Of a stretch of 64,000 bases of DNA, positions 1-10,972 are shown one piece after another. The notes beneath the pieces are model-generated. The model did no database searches and was not told the DNA's origin. It was given only the letters and a program-made list of their open reading frames with translations. A program made the position numbers and the translations under genes. The stretch lies in NCBI GenBank assembly GCA_949128115.1, contig OX421962.1:61917787-61981786 (forward strand), read 5' to 3'. Every line of letters begins with the position of its first letter. The first letter of the stretch is position 1. This stretch comes from Anaspis maculata. Taxonomy: Eukaryota > Arthropoda > Insecta > Coleoptera > Scraptiidae.

Positions 1-219
1 ATTGTTCCTATTGCTTAAAAATCAGTTTCACAGAATGTCCATTATTGAACCATCAAGATATGGGCTATGTGCATGACCTTGAGCGATCAACGCGTAGGAC
101 ATACAGAGCCCATGGTTGTGAGAATGAGAAAATTCTTGTTGGACTTCTTTGACAGCAGATAGCTTTGGTGTGGTTGCATGGTTACTTGTTTCGATATTTA
201 TTTCTTGTGCATTTGTTTG
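1..219. other. Intergenic, nothing recognised
   Basis: Short overlapping open frames begin here but show no family motif, and they run on into the MITE that starts at 228. I see no repeat or RNA gene. Confidence 0.5.
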
Positions 220-227
220 TTGTGATG

Positions 228-424
228 CAGGGCCAGCCCTGGTCTATTTGCCACCTGCGTGCCAGCAAAAAATTGCCGCCCCTCACACCCCGGCAGTGGA
301 GACCATCCCCAAATGCGGGAGTGAAAAGAATCCTTTCAAATTCAACTTTATTATTAAAATGCCGCCCCTATGACTTGCCGCCTGCGTGCGGGCACGCACT
401 GCATGCCTGCTAGTCCCGGCCCTG
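228..424. mobile_element. hAT-like MITE with 8-bp target duplication
   Basis: The 197-bp block begins CAGGGCC and ends GGCCCTG, a 7-bp inverted terminus of the CAGGG type common in hAT elements. It is flanked on both sides by the identical 8-mer TTGTGATG (220-227 and 425-432), the target-site length hAT transposases make. The interior is rich in GCCGCC/CCTGCGTGC words and has no transposase, so it is a non-autonomous copy. The perfect duplication suggests a fairly young insertion. Small open frames across it are incidental. Confidence 0.8.
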
Positions 425-432
425 TTGTGATG

Positions 433-602
433 GGCAACTGCAAAATGGTAAACAGTTTGGTTGCCAGTTCATAGAATGACGGTAGCGAAAGGTGACTTTT
501 TTTGCCGACTCAAGCGCCACCTAGTGAGATTTTCACTAAGTAAATCGAGTCCAACAAGAGCTTCACATTCCGCCGCGGCGCTACATGTCATGCACGTAGC
601 CC
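433..602. other. Intergenic, nothing recognised
   Basis: Short spacer between two MITEs. No motif or repeat seen. Confidence 0.4.
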
Positions 603-720
603 ATAGTACAATTCAAATGAAATGGCATCTCGGGCGGTTTTGAAATTTGACAGTCGCGCTAGAAGAAATCATGTATTGTGTCAAATTTCACAGCCGCCTG
701 AGATGTCATTTCAACACACC
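603..720. mobile_element. Palindromic MITE, family P1, short copy
   Basis: Nearly the whole block is one inverted repeat. The arm with ATGGCATCTCGGGCGG then GAAATTTGACA (about 613-651) is mirrored by TGTCAAATTTCACAGCCGCC then GAGATGTCATTT (about 679-715). Two larger copies with the same arm sequence lie at 15718-15945 and 28743-28993. This copy keeps the arms but lacks the roughly 130-bp spacer of the others. No protein is encoded. Confidence 0.75.
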
Positions 721-1019
721 AGTTTTAAGGTTGAATTTTTTTCAAGATATAGGGATATCGATGAAGGCAAAAGGGACAATTTTTCAGTCTATTTTGCAAT
801 TGACATTTATTCTTTTTTGTATTGTAATATAAATACACGGTGTACCAGAATAATGTGTCCCTTTTATACTGGAGGTTTCCCTTATAAATAAATGAGGTGT
901 CGCGCATCCTATGTCATTTGTCAAATTCAATCGTTTTTTATTCGTAACTTTTGAACCGCTTGACCGATTTTGCTCAAATTTTGCACATATGGTTGTCAGA
1001 CAAATACATACCTTAAATT
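721..1019. other. AT-rich intergenic stretch
   Basis: No gene. The part from 940 to 1010 (TTTTGAACCGCTTGACCGA and on) has the look of a dispersed insect repeat, but no second copy was found in this window. Confidence 0.35.
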
Positions 1020-1049
1020 CGATGATGATGATGATGATGATGATAATAA
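1020..1049 (+). repeat. (GAT)n microsatellite
   Basis: Eight or more uninterrupted GAT units, then GATAATAAC. The aspartate run in the plus frame is a by-product and not evidence of a protein. Confidence 0.9.
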
Positions 1050-2476
1050 CTTTTGTCACAATTTTGCTGATAGATATCTACGAGTAAAATTTTCTGGATT
1101 GATTCGTGTTTTTTTGTTGTTGTGTTGTGCTGGTTTTGTGGCCGTGCTATAACTAGACCAAGAGTTTATCAGTAATGGGTGTGAATCGTTCAACTTGGAA
1201 ATGTTATTCCCACTGAAAATTTTTGAGGTGGTCGGCCTTAGGGGATGAAGCAGGAAAATGAATTAGGTATTTATGCTAATCATGCGATGATTGCATTCCC
1301 GCTCACCCTTTGAATATAAGTAAAATCGATCTGTCCCGAGATTTTCGGAGGAAAAATTTTTCAAGAAAAGAATTAGGGGTGGGGACTTTTGAAATGAAAG
1401 CACTGTAGGTAATTTTTATCACGAGACAATTTGTTGAGGTAGCTTTTATTCCGACCGCCTGGCACTGTTTCGGGAAACCTAAAGCTTACAGCAAAACTCC
1501 ATTGAACGCCAACGAAGCAAAAGCTCATGCAGCCACCATCAACTTTATAATACACATAAAATTGGATACCTTTAAGGGGCTTGCTGCCTACAATTTATGT
1601 AGGACATTCAGCTCCGAGCTGGCTAATTTACATCACTGAAATTCTTGTAAGTAGGTTCAGGTCCGCAACTACTGTTGGTGCCCCAATTGAACAAGACTAT
1701 TGTCCGAAATCACTGGGAAAACGAAAACCAACTCAATTTATTACGTAAGTGATAAGTTAGTATGTATACTTTGGAAGTGTCTGTGCTTTGGGAAAGAGTC
1801 AGTACAAATACGAATTACTCAAGATTATTGCTTTGTACGTGCTTGATTCAAATTAAACAAGTTTTCATTGATTCCGTAGGTACTATACTTATATAAAAGA
1901 AAGTTAGAGAAATGTTGGATTAACGCGTGTCTGGGACAAAAATCCGGGACCCGGCGAAATGAAAATGCATACGTCAATGTCAAATATAAGGGATAGGCAC
2001 GTGTGGAGCTGGATAAAGGAAGACGTGCTTTTTTGAACTCTGTCCCTCACTTCTTTCCATGACGGCGAAGTAAAAATAAATCGTCCTTTTCCCACCACTT
2101 CTCCTGGATGTAAGTATGATATTGCTGGAGTTTTATCGCTGTCGCTGGATTCCATTTTTGTGAAATGTCTTCGGACAAGACTTATTAGATACATTATTTT
2201 GTATAAGGTATTTTGGTAGTATAATATTGCATTAGATGATAATTATTATAAGTACTGCTTTTTTAAATTCAATTTAACTAATTTGAGTAATTGAATCCAT
2301 TCCATCCCATACTTTCATGATATCTATTCTTGAAACTGAATTGACAAGTGATTTCTATTTCTCAATAAGGCTGGAATCTGAAGAAATCAGTTGATAGAGG
2401 ACGTATACCTACAGCTGTCTTTTACGTCAAAAACTGTCAAAAATCGTATCAGTGCATGAATCAACATCGTTAATAA
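1050..2476. other. Intergenic, nothing recognised
   Basis: 1.4 kb without a recognisable gene, repeat copy or RNA. Open frames are under 100 codons and lack motifs. Confidence 0.45.
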
Positions 2477-2987
2477 TGATACGTATTTCGCGTACAGGTT
2501 CGAATATAATTGAGACGATCGATTTGAAACACACACTGTTTATTTCTGCGTACTACAATAAATACACGCCAACAATTATCTACTTGGAATATCGCTGTGA
2601 TTATCGCTCGCTTATTTGCTCGCTGTCTCTTCCAATTCAATACTGACTGTCCACTGTTGGACGGTGCATGCTTTTATATGCCTCCGATTCGCGTTTCCGA
2701 GCTTTCTATCATCTTCCAGCAATTTCCATAGTGGCCCGGCATATGCGGTTTCCAGACCACTCCTGAACAATCACAGACACCTTTCGCGTGCTTTCCGTGT
2801 GTTCAGGAACCTGCACCTCCGCCAAAGTGGACAGATGTGTCTCGATCGAACGTTGGAGTCTCCCAATCGCGTATACTTCTGGAATATGCACCAGATCGCT
2901 TCGCACTTCTACACTGCGATCTAATGGATGGAAGAATCCAGAAAGATCCCGTGTTTACCAGTATGCACGGAATAGCCGCTCGTAACA
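2477..2987 (-). mobile_element. Solo LTR, Ty3/gypsy-like family L, copy 1
   Basis: On the minus strand the block starts TGTTACGAGCGGC. It carries a TATA box (CATATAAAAG, about 2680-2671), followed by CAGTATTGAATTGGAA at the expected start region, and a poly(A) signal AATAAAC (2544-2538). It aligns along its length with 38278-38794, which ends in the short inverted repeat TGTTACGA/TCGTAACA. No gag or pol sits beside it, so it reads as a solo LTR left by recombination. A related LTR sits next to gag coding remnants at 31.7-32.2 kb, which supports the assignment. No clean 4-6-bp target duplication was seen. Confidence 0.7.
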
Positions 2988-4927
2988 ATAACGTAGCTAT
3001 ATGTATGTATACGTATGTACGATGAAGTAAGCAAACTTTAGACAACTTTTGGAGATTACTAACAAATACCCACCAGACCAGCACCACTCAAAACTTTCAG
3101 AGAAATCTTTCGGAAGAGGTATATTTGAGAAAATGCAAGTCGCTAAATAACGAAATCCTCTTATAAGATTAAATTCCGTAAGAAGTATGGAAGTGAAAAT
3201 ATTTCTTCCCAGGCCGCATTTCTCTCAACACAAAATTGTTCATAAATCACGCAAGTCTCGTTACAATTCAGATTCATTTTAATTTTGTTTTGCTAGCTTT
3301 TATACGAACCGCGTGCATCGCAGGCTTTCGTGAGAATTTTATAATAATACCTATGACGGTAAAATTGAAATTTAGATTCTTTGTCGGTAATTCCCGCGCT
3401 TTTAATATACCAAGTACAAAATAGTATTAGTTACTCATGATTTCTCGTGTAAATTTGATCTAAGCTCAGCGCAGATTGGAAATTCGAGTTTTTACACAGG
3501 TGTGCCTATGTTTAAAATTTCACAACGGAAACTATACTCGCCGCTGCACGGCTACCCAAGCCAAGTTCCTGTTCGGGGTTGTTTTATTTGCCTGCACGTC
3601 CGCCAACTGTTGCGGATCAAACATTAATGCTGCATCTGAATCGTGTTGACGCCAGTCAAGGTTAAGTCGTACCTATAATAATTATTGCATTAGGGGGTTA
3701 CTCAGATAGCCGCCTTGTGCGATGGAAATCCGCCCTTTAGCTTTGTTTTTGAAAATTTGAGGTTGATTGTTTAAAAACACCTCGAAGACCTCATAGATAA
3801 TTTCAAAGATTCAAAAATTGAAATTCAAGAAAGTTCACAGTTTTTTTTTCATGAGTATGTTTCATAAGCCCTACAAGTTAGGTAGCCATCATTTTGTCTG
3901 AGAAACAATCAGTTTTCAAAATATAATATAAGTTTTCAGCCTTCGAAATTGAGGTTTTTGGAATATTTCTCAATATTTAGACTCAAATATCTCGAAAATG
4001 AAGCTCTAATAAAATTTTTGCAAGAGTAAATAGGTGAAAAAAATGGGCAAACTCCATCGAAAAATTCTGAGGATTGAATATCTGTTCAAAACTCACTTTT
4101 TAAAACAAATGATAAATTTTCAAAGTTCCAACTTCAATGAGGCATTCTAGAGTATTTTCAGCCATTGAAAGTACTGAATTGGCTCTGGTTTTTAAGATTT
4201 TGTTGCATTTTCTTTTTTTTAAATAATCAACATTTTAAATCGGCTCTTTAGAACACGAATTATTATCAAGTGGTTGGTATCTTGTTGAAATTCGCTTTCT
4301 GCGCATTGATTTCGCGCATACATACATCACGTGACTCCCCGCGCCCCTCACTTAACTGGCCTAGCAATGTTGCCAAACTTGTTACTTGTGTAATAAAGGG
4401 TTGTCCAGTCAGTATGATCATTTTTCGCGAGGCCCATACTCACTTGTGGATTGAGGTAGAGAGATAGATCAAAAAGCAAAAAAAGCTCATTTTGTGCCTT
4501 ATATTCAACTCTAAAGAATATTTCTTTAGGACGCCGGTCGTCTTTCCATCCATACCACTACCTACTACCATTCTCTATTAATCAAAATTGATCCGAATGA
4601 CGCAGATGTCCGCTTAATAAAATTAGGCAATTCAAATTAGCTGCCTGTGATTGATTTGCAGCATAAATAGAAATGGGGGAAATTGGAAAAGGCCTTCGGG
4701 GAAATTTACATCAATTACTGTATACGATTTCAGTTTACAGCAGTCTATTTCTGGAAAATTGTGTGGTGTCGCATGAACGTAAAGCCGGTCACCTACAGTT
4801 TTTCAGAAAACGCAAAAATTTCATCTCAATAAATGATATCGATACTTATGAATATTGCTCCCATAATCTCCTACTGTAAAATTTCAGATAAGTACCTAGT
4901 TACATTTAATTCAGAGTATGTATGTAT
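2988..4927. other. Intergenic, nothing recognised
   Basis: 1.9 kb of AT-rich sequence with T-rich, weakly repetitive parts (3840-4230). Several short open frames, none with a motif. Confidence 0.4.
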
Positions 4928-6172
4928 TCACTCTGTGATGTATTCGGAGACAGTAAACTTTTTTGATACTATACTGCCTTCCAAAAAAAGTGCAACACCA
5001 TGAAGCCGTGGATCAATTTTATTCAAATTTTCGCAAAGCATGTGTTTTAACAATAGAAACAAACGATTAGATTCTGGAAATCGTAATACAAGGAACTTCA
5101 GAAAAAATTGATAATGTGTCGCTCCTCCACGATTTGCCCGACACTCATTAACCCTACGAGGCATGCTTTCAATCAAGTGGTCGATTGCCGCTTGTGACAA
5201 GCCATCCCATGCCTCTTGCAAGGCCATACGGAGATCTTCCAAGTTGTTGGGAGGATGGCGTAATTGCCCCACCTTTCTTCCCATCATATCCCACACGTGT
5301 TCGATGGGCGACAAATCAGGAGAGCAAGCAGGCCATGGAAGCGCGTCAACGTGTGCATCTTCCAGGAACTGCATTGAAGCTCTTGCCGTATGAGGACGTG
5401 CATTGTCTTGCTGGAAAATAGGGTTGTTGAGCCCCTGAAGGTATGGAAGGCAATAAACGGGTTCCAGCACACTCGCGATGTAAGATGCAGCTGTCATAGT
5501 GCCCTCAATGAACACCAATGGTGACCTGCTTCCATGGCATATTGCTCCCCAAACCATCAATCCGGGTGTACGGGCAGTGTGTCGCTCGGCAAAAAATTCG
5601 GGATTATGCCGTTCCCCACGAAAGCGCCTCACCCTCCCCCGGCCGTCATGAGCCCAAAGACAAAAGCGGGACTCGTCACTGAAGACCACCCGATGCCATT
5701 CTTGGACCCAGTTTCTGCGCTCATTGCACCACTTCAATCTTCTGGCCCGGTGAACAGGAGTGAGGGGAAGGGTTAACAGCGGACGATAAGAACTTAGCCC
5801 AAAAGACTTAATTCTTCTATAGACCGTGCTCATTGAGATTGGGCGTCCTATAGCTGCAACCCACTCGTTTCCGACTGCTCGGGTTGTCGTAAAACGGTCT
5901 CTTACAGCCGCTACTCGAAGACGTTGATCTTGACGTACCGTGGAAGCTCTACGACGACCAGATCCATTCCGTCGCCGATAATTGGCCTCCTCGTTCCATC
6001 TCCGCCACCATCTCATCACAGTCGAAGCATTGCAACCAACAAGTCTCGCAATTCTTCGATACGAGATCCCCTCATTTTTTAAGCCAATAATCTGTCCCTT
6101 CTGGAACTCGGTTAAATGATGGTACTGCCGAGGTTGACGGGCTCTTGGCATTTCAGGACTCTTGGGGTTCAC
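4928..6172 (-). CDS. Tc1-family transposase (DD34E), extended C terminus
   Basis: A 414-residue frame for a cut-and-paste DNA transposase acting in the nucleus. In order: a first helix-turn-helix (about 20-60, with the segment QIIGLKNEGISYRRIA), a basic GRRR-type linker (66-75), a second helix-turn-helix (about 84-124), and the catalytic domain. D166 (FSDES), D256 (QQDNARPHTA) and E291 (SPDLSPIEHVWD) have 34 residues between the last two acidic residues, the Tc1 DD34E signature. The family's usual end (NECRANRGGATHY, 342-354) is followed by about 60 extra residues. The frame runs through the inverted repeat (about 386-401) and ends at a TGA in flanking DNA, so the last 13 residues are host-encoded. 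The normal stop seems lost. The start at 6172 is the first Met; a second at 6151 (MPRARQ) is equally plausible. Catalytic residues are intact, but activity is not shown. Confidence 0.92.
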   Translation of the reverse strand: MNPKSPEMPRARQPRQYHHLTEFQKGQIIGLKNEGISYRRIARLVGCNASTVMRWWRRWNEEANYRRRNGSGRRRASTVRQDQRLRVAAVRDRFTTTRAVGNEWVAAIGRPISMSTVYRRIKSFGLSSYRPLLTLPLTPVHRARRLKWCNERRNWVQEWHRVVFSDESRFCLWAHDGRGRVRRFRGERHNPEFFAERHTARTPGLMVWGAICHGSRSPLVFIEGTMTAASYIASVLEPVYCLPYLQGLNNPIFQQDNARPHTARASMQFLEDAHVDALPWPACSPDLSPIEHVWDMMGRKVGQLRHPPNNLEDLRMALQEAWDGLSQAAIDHLIESMPRRVNECRANRGGATHYQFFLKFLVLRFPESNRLFLLLKHMLCENLNKIDPRLHGVALFLEGSIVSKKFTVSEYITE

Positions 6173-6394
6173 TATTGAAACTTATTGCAAAAAATGTGGT
6201 TTGTAACAACCAGGAAAAACGAAAAACAATTTCTTGTGTTTTACGGTTACCAAGGGGAAAAACAAAACAACTACAGCGCCTAGATATCCAGAATGTTAAT
6301 CATTTGTTAGTGTAGATGAAATACTTGTTTTGTGAAAATTTGATCAAAATCAGCCAACGGCATCGAGGTGTTGCACTTTTTTTGGAAGGCAGTA
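4972..6394 (-). mobile_element. Complete Tc1-family transposon
   Basis: The left end reads ACTGCCTTCC then AAAAAAAGTGCAACACC. The right end (6340-6394) is its reverse complement, identical for the outer 29 bases and then similar for about 70 bp with scattered mismatches. Both ends lie in TATA, matching the TA target duplication of Tc1/mariner elements; the exact boundary is ambiguous by 2 bases because TA is repeated. The element is about 1.42 kb, the usual Tc1 size, and carries one open transposase frame on the minus strand. Identical outer ends plus an unbroken frame suggest recent activity. Confidence 0.9.
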
Positions 6395-6439
6395 TATATT
6401 ATCCAGTCAGCAAACATAGATACATTGTTCAGTTACTGA

Positions 6440-6692
6440 TTCAAGCAACACATCGTAAATTCAATAGAGGGTTTTCCGATGGGTTGAGACGGAAAATGCC
6501 TTAGAAAATACAAATGCGTTCTATTTTTTTTCCCACTAATGAAAATGGTTCTACCTCGAGTACTAACAGAGAGAAGAATCGAACATATTTTTCGATCCGT
6601 GAATTTATTGAATCACTTCAGCCAGACCTTGTTCACGTGGAGATATGCCAGACTGCTTTTTTTGTAAGCTTTATGATCTACTTCAGTAGGTA
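6440..6692 (+). repeat. Dispersed repeat R, copy A
   Basis: Shares long stretches with 62986-63345 in reverse orientation: TTTTCCGATGGGTTGAGACG then GAAAATG, then ACTAATGAAAATGGTTCTAC, then GAATTTATTGAATC, and the end TTTTTTTGTAAGCTTTATGATCT. Both copies translate in part to the same strings (FSDGLRRKM, AAFFVSFMI-like), but neither holds a full frame. It lies 45 bp beyond the Tc1 element. The family is not recognised; it could be a piece of a larger transposon. Confidence 0.7.
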
Positions 6693-7384
6693 TATCTAAG
6701 GTTCATAACTGGAAAAATGCGTTCACTCATTTGAATTTTCTACGCATAGAGCCCACCGGATTTTTTTTACAAGACTCACCCTGGGTTAAAAAAAAATCAC
6801 TGGACTAATTGGCTCGTAAAAACGCCTCCCAATGGAAACAAGGATGAAATAATCACTTGATATCCTGTCAGTCAGTATACTACAGCTATAAAGCAGTGAA
6901 GTTTACCATGCCAGAGCAATTATTGTTTTCGAAAGTGCACTGTTATTGTTTGATGCACCAACTCTTATTATTTATTGTGAATTGTTCTATAAAAATCTAT
7001 GTCAGGGCTAATAATTGCACTGGTAGCTACCATACACAATAATATACTTAATACTCTTAATAGTCGCATTACACATAAATTAAGCACGGAATATGTAACG
7101 TATACCTACCTAATGACCGGCTTGCCTATCTCTACCTTACTCGATGTAAGAAGTTATCCCTACGTGCATGTATGTGGTAGAATACAATCGGCCGAAAGAG
7201 CAGTATTATTATTACTATTGTGATACTTACTCAACAGGTGATACCCATTTAAAGAGTGAGGGCTATCTAAAGAAAACAACAAGAAATAAAGAAAACAGAA
7301 AGACAAAAAGTGAACGAAAAATTCAGATGTGAATATTATCGGCTGAAGGGCAAAAAATCACCTGAATTCTTGTATTTCTAAGAA
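6693..7384. other. Intergenic, nothing recognised
   Basis: No gene motif. The ACTTCAGTAGGTATAT string just inside shows the TAGGTA word common in this genome. Confidence 0.4.
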
Positions 7385-7675
7385 GAAGAATGGAAGAAGA
7401 GGAAGACACAATCATCAATAGGGTAGAGCATAAGGGTTTGAGCTGTGATGGCTTGGACATGTCTAAAGAATGGAAGACGGGAGATGACCACTGGAGATAA
7501 TTATTTGGAAAGCGCCCAGGAAGTCAATGGTTGGACGTCCAAAAGCTACATGCTACATGGAAAGATGGGATAAACAAAGCGATGGAGGAGCGAGGGTCGA
7601 GCGAAGAGGACAGACAAGAAAGATACTATTGGCGGGCCAGCACGGCCATACAGTAGATTGTGAAAAACCCGAAAT
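7385..7675 (+). pseudogene. LINE ORF C-terminal remnant (RTE-like tail)
   Basis: Frame-shifted plus-strand translation gives pieces of the tail seen at the C terminus of many insect LINE reverse transcriptases: a WLGH(V)-RMEDGR-like part near 7440-7490, a GRPK-like part near 7530, and then WKDGINKAMEERGSSEEDRQ ending YYWRAST near 7560-7650. These match the usual RWLGHVxRMxxxR...GRPxxRWxDxV...DRxxWR pattern, but stops and frame shifts interrupt it. Only about 290 bp remain, so the clade is uncertain. It ends just before the foldback at 7682. Confidence 0.6.
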
Positions 7676-7681
7676 AAACTA

Positions 7682-9174
7682 CGCAACATTGAGTACAACA
7701 CATCGAAAATTTTGTCCCTTTTCAAATCAGGATTACTCCTGGTTGTCTTGGACTATTTGGAATCTGTTTGTGCCGTTGCTTAGCCCAATCTTCTGATAAT
7801 CCATAACTGTGAGTAAGAAACTCAATGCAACTTGAGTAAAGTTTATACAGGGTGACATGTAAAGCGGTGCAAAACCGCCAGGCGTTCAACATGCTCCTAT
7901 TTAAACAAATTTGCTTTTTTTCTGGATTCTAACATTGAAGGCATAAAAGATAACATCGTACCTCGCCACATTACTCGATTTATTCCTCCAGCCTCTTTAT
8001 TTACAGGGTGGCATAAAAAAAACAATTTCTTTGTTTTTCAGTGATATCATTTTTTACTCAAATTCCAGGCTCAAATTGAAGCTGAAACGTCAAGTAAGAA
8101 GATCATATATTCAGAATCGACTAGAAATAAACATTAAAATCTATAGTTCCCTCAAGAGTGACCTGACGTTTCATCAGTTCCGGGATCTGGCTTGGGATGA
8201 GAATGAACTGATAATCAACCTTGCCCTTGAGCAAAGCCTTTATTCTGAACATCTTCTGATGTTTAGAGCTTGAATGAGATAAGAATTGTTGATGAAAGGA
8301 CAAAATTACAACTGCGTGTTTTCAAGGCAGAATAATCTTTCTTGCTCGTATGAAATCGCTTGTAAGTAACGTTACGGAAATTATAACAATCAGCGAAAAA
8401 AAAATCTGTTTGTCGTAATTTCCGTAACGTTGGTTACAAAAGCCGTAGATGAGCGATGCATTCTCGTGACGTTAGTTACAAGCGATTTCATACGAGCAAG
8501 AAAGATTATTCTGCTTTGATCACATGTAGTTCTAATTTTGTCCCTTTGTTAACAGTTCTTGTCCCATTCAAGCTCTAAACATCGGAAGATGTTCAGAATG
8601 AATGCTCAACTTAAGGACAAGTTTGATTTCGAGTTTATTCTCATTCCAAGCCATATTCTGGGACCGATGAAACGTCTGGTCACTCTTGAGAGAACCACAC
8701 ATTTTTATTGTTTATTTTCAGTCGATTCTGATAATGTGATCTTCTTACTTGATATTCAGCTTCAGTCTGAGCTGTGGATTTTGAAAATCGGTCAAGAACA
8801 AAAAATGATATCACCGCAAAACCAAGAAATTGTTTTTTTTCTTATACCACCCTGTAAATAAAGAGGCCAGGGAAATAAATCGAGTAACGTGGCGAGGTAT
8901 GATGTTATCTTTTATGCCTCCAATGCGAAAATTCAGAAAAAAGAAAATTTCTTCAAATGGGAGCATGTTGAACGCCTGGCAGTTTTACACCGCTTTACAT
9001 GTCACTCTACATAAACTTCACTCAAGTTGCATTGTGTCTTATTCACATTTATAGATTGTAAGAAGTTTGGGCTGAGCAACGGCACAAACAGATTCCAAAT
9101 CGTTCAAGACAATTAGGAGTTACCACAATTTGATAAGGGGCAAAATTTTTGGTGTGTTGAATTCAATGTTGCGG
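7682..9174. mobile_element. Giant foldback palindrome F1 (1.49 kb)
   Basis: The left arm from CGCAACATTGAGTACAACAC is mirrored base for base, with scattered mismatches, by the right arm ending GTTGAATTCAATGTTGCGG. Arms of roughly 700 bp meet near 8390-8430. CAGGGTG modules occur in each arm in mirror order: left CAGGGTGACATG (7851) and CAGGGTGGCATA (8006), with their complements on the right. The centre pairs GCAGAATAATCTTTCTTGCT with its complement near 8500; the right half has an extra copy of about 50 bp (8455-8500). No protein gene. Open frames of about 80-100 codons on both arms are mirror products. Confidence 0.9.
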
Positions 9175-10540
9175 AAAAGTCCAAAAATCACAGAAAGATC
9201 AATACTCTTTGCCAAAACAAAATACGATACGAGTCCAAAACCGAATAGAATAGATATACGCGTTCCGGAAATGTGGCTAAGAAATTTTGCGACTCATTTT
9301 CTCACCACAAAAATTTTGATTTTTTTAAAGAGACATATCCTTTTTTGACCAAGGGAAAATTTCGGGGTGATCCCTAGACCATTTGGATGTGTATGCAATG
9401 ATCAGACTTTAAAACTCAAATTGACCAGACCTCATCAATTAACACATACCAACATGAACATCACAATCAAGATAGTAGGTACAGGGAAAATACATAAAAA
9501 ACATCACTTCACCGCAACCCTTGCACAACCAATCCTCACTCACTGATAAGCGATATGGTAAAAGTTGATGACACAAAATGTTGTAACACCTTTTTGAATG
9601 AATGACGACTACACAAAATAAGGCCGATACAAAGAGACGCAGGTCGCAGGAGAATATGTAGAGGCTGACCAGAACTAAAATAAGCATAAGGGGAATGTTG
9701 AGAAAATCAGAACTCAAAGCAAAATCATATTATCATGCATGTCACCAACGGTGCCAGGGCTCGGTACAGGGCTAGATATCTTCTGTAGAAGTGAAAACTG
9801 GTGATTGACTGAGGTAGCTTTCGTTCTATAAAAACCGTATATATGTAGGAAGGTGCCTAGTCTGAGAAATAGGTATATTATTTGTTATCCGTAATATTGG
9901 CATAGGTAATGCGAATTGCTTTCGAATCCAGCTGGTGTTGGCTGTTGGCCTTTACTACAACGGAACAAACAACAGCATGCTGCAATTGATCGATTGAAAT
10001 GCAAATTATGATGACAGGAACTTTTTGCTCCCCATTTGCCACATTTCCACACTCTCGACTTTGAGGCATCGTCTTTGTGGAGGTAATACCACCGGTGGGA
10101 CCCGAAGCCAATCAATGACAGACAATACCTGCGGTGGCGTAACAGATGATGAAAAATGGAGATCACCTACTCGCAGACCACTTTCACTTCGCCGGGACAA
10201 TGAGCGTGTGGTCTATGCTCTATTGATAGGCATTAACCAGGATCAAATGAGGCCACAGTCCACCTGGTCCTTCAGCGTGAACGCGAGAGAAATAGGCGAA
10301 TGCCATTCCGCGACATTAAACGAGAGCGCTGTTAATATGAAGGTGTAACCTGCATTACGTAGGATTCTCGCTCCTCGGGAGCAACGAACGGCATCTCAAG
10401 AGCCGATATCTCACAACATGACGTGCAATGAACCGATAATTCAAAAGCAAGTAAGCTCACTCTCAAGTAAACCTGGCTATTATTCAAGGTAATGGCATAT
10501 CATAAAACTGATAGATGGTCTACTCGTTGGAGGTGAGCCG
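9175..10540. other. Intergenic, partly GC-richer stretch
   Basis: The part 9990-10400 is visibly richer in G+C than its surroundings and is open on both strands for about 90-107 codons, without family motifs. It could hold an unrecognised repeat or exon; I cannot support either. Confidence 0.3.
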
Positions 10541-10972
10541 TCTTTTATAGTAGCCGAGGCACACATGTTAAATGGAAAGAAAACGGCATTTGATGTTACA
10601 AGCAAGCCACTTTGCACAGTTGTTACTAAGGCACTAACAAACATTTTTTTCCGCAGCACATGAAAATCGGTCCCTTAGGAAAGCGGAGGGGGGGGGGAGA
10701 ACCCCCTTGGAAAGAGTAACTTTTTCAAATATTGACCGATTTTCACAATTTTGGTGTCGATTCCACACACAATTTGATATCACCAAGATAAATAGAGACA
10801 ATGCCAATGCTGTAAGTTACAAGGTATGGTTATTTTTAGGCGCCATTTTCAAAATATGGCCGCCAATTTCGCAAAATTTTATCTGATTTGAAAATAACCT
10901 TGTCACATGTCCAAACCGACTAATTCAAGGATGCTCTTCACGTTTCCGTTATCTAAAATAATATTTGGTGCA
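10541..10972 (+). repeat. Left inverted arm of the 3-kb element
   Basis: About 430 bp, the inverted partner of 13141-13556. By eye the two are about 75-80% identical, so they have drifted for a long time. A small interior indel sits near the C/G run. Confidence 0.8.

Noticed and set aside
5163..5776. Plus-strand frames of 76-80 codons within the Tc1 element
   Set aside because: Shadows of the transposase on the opposite strand.
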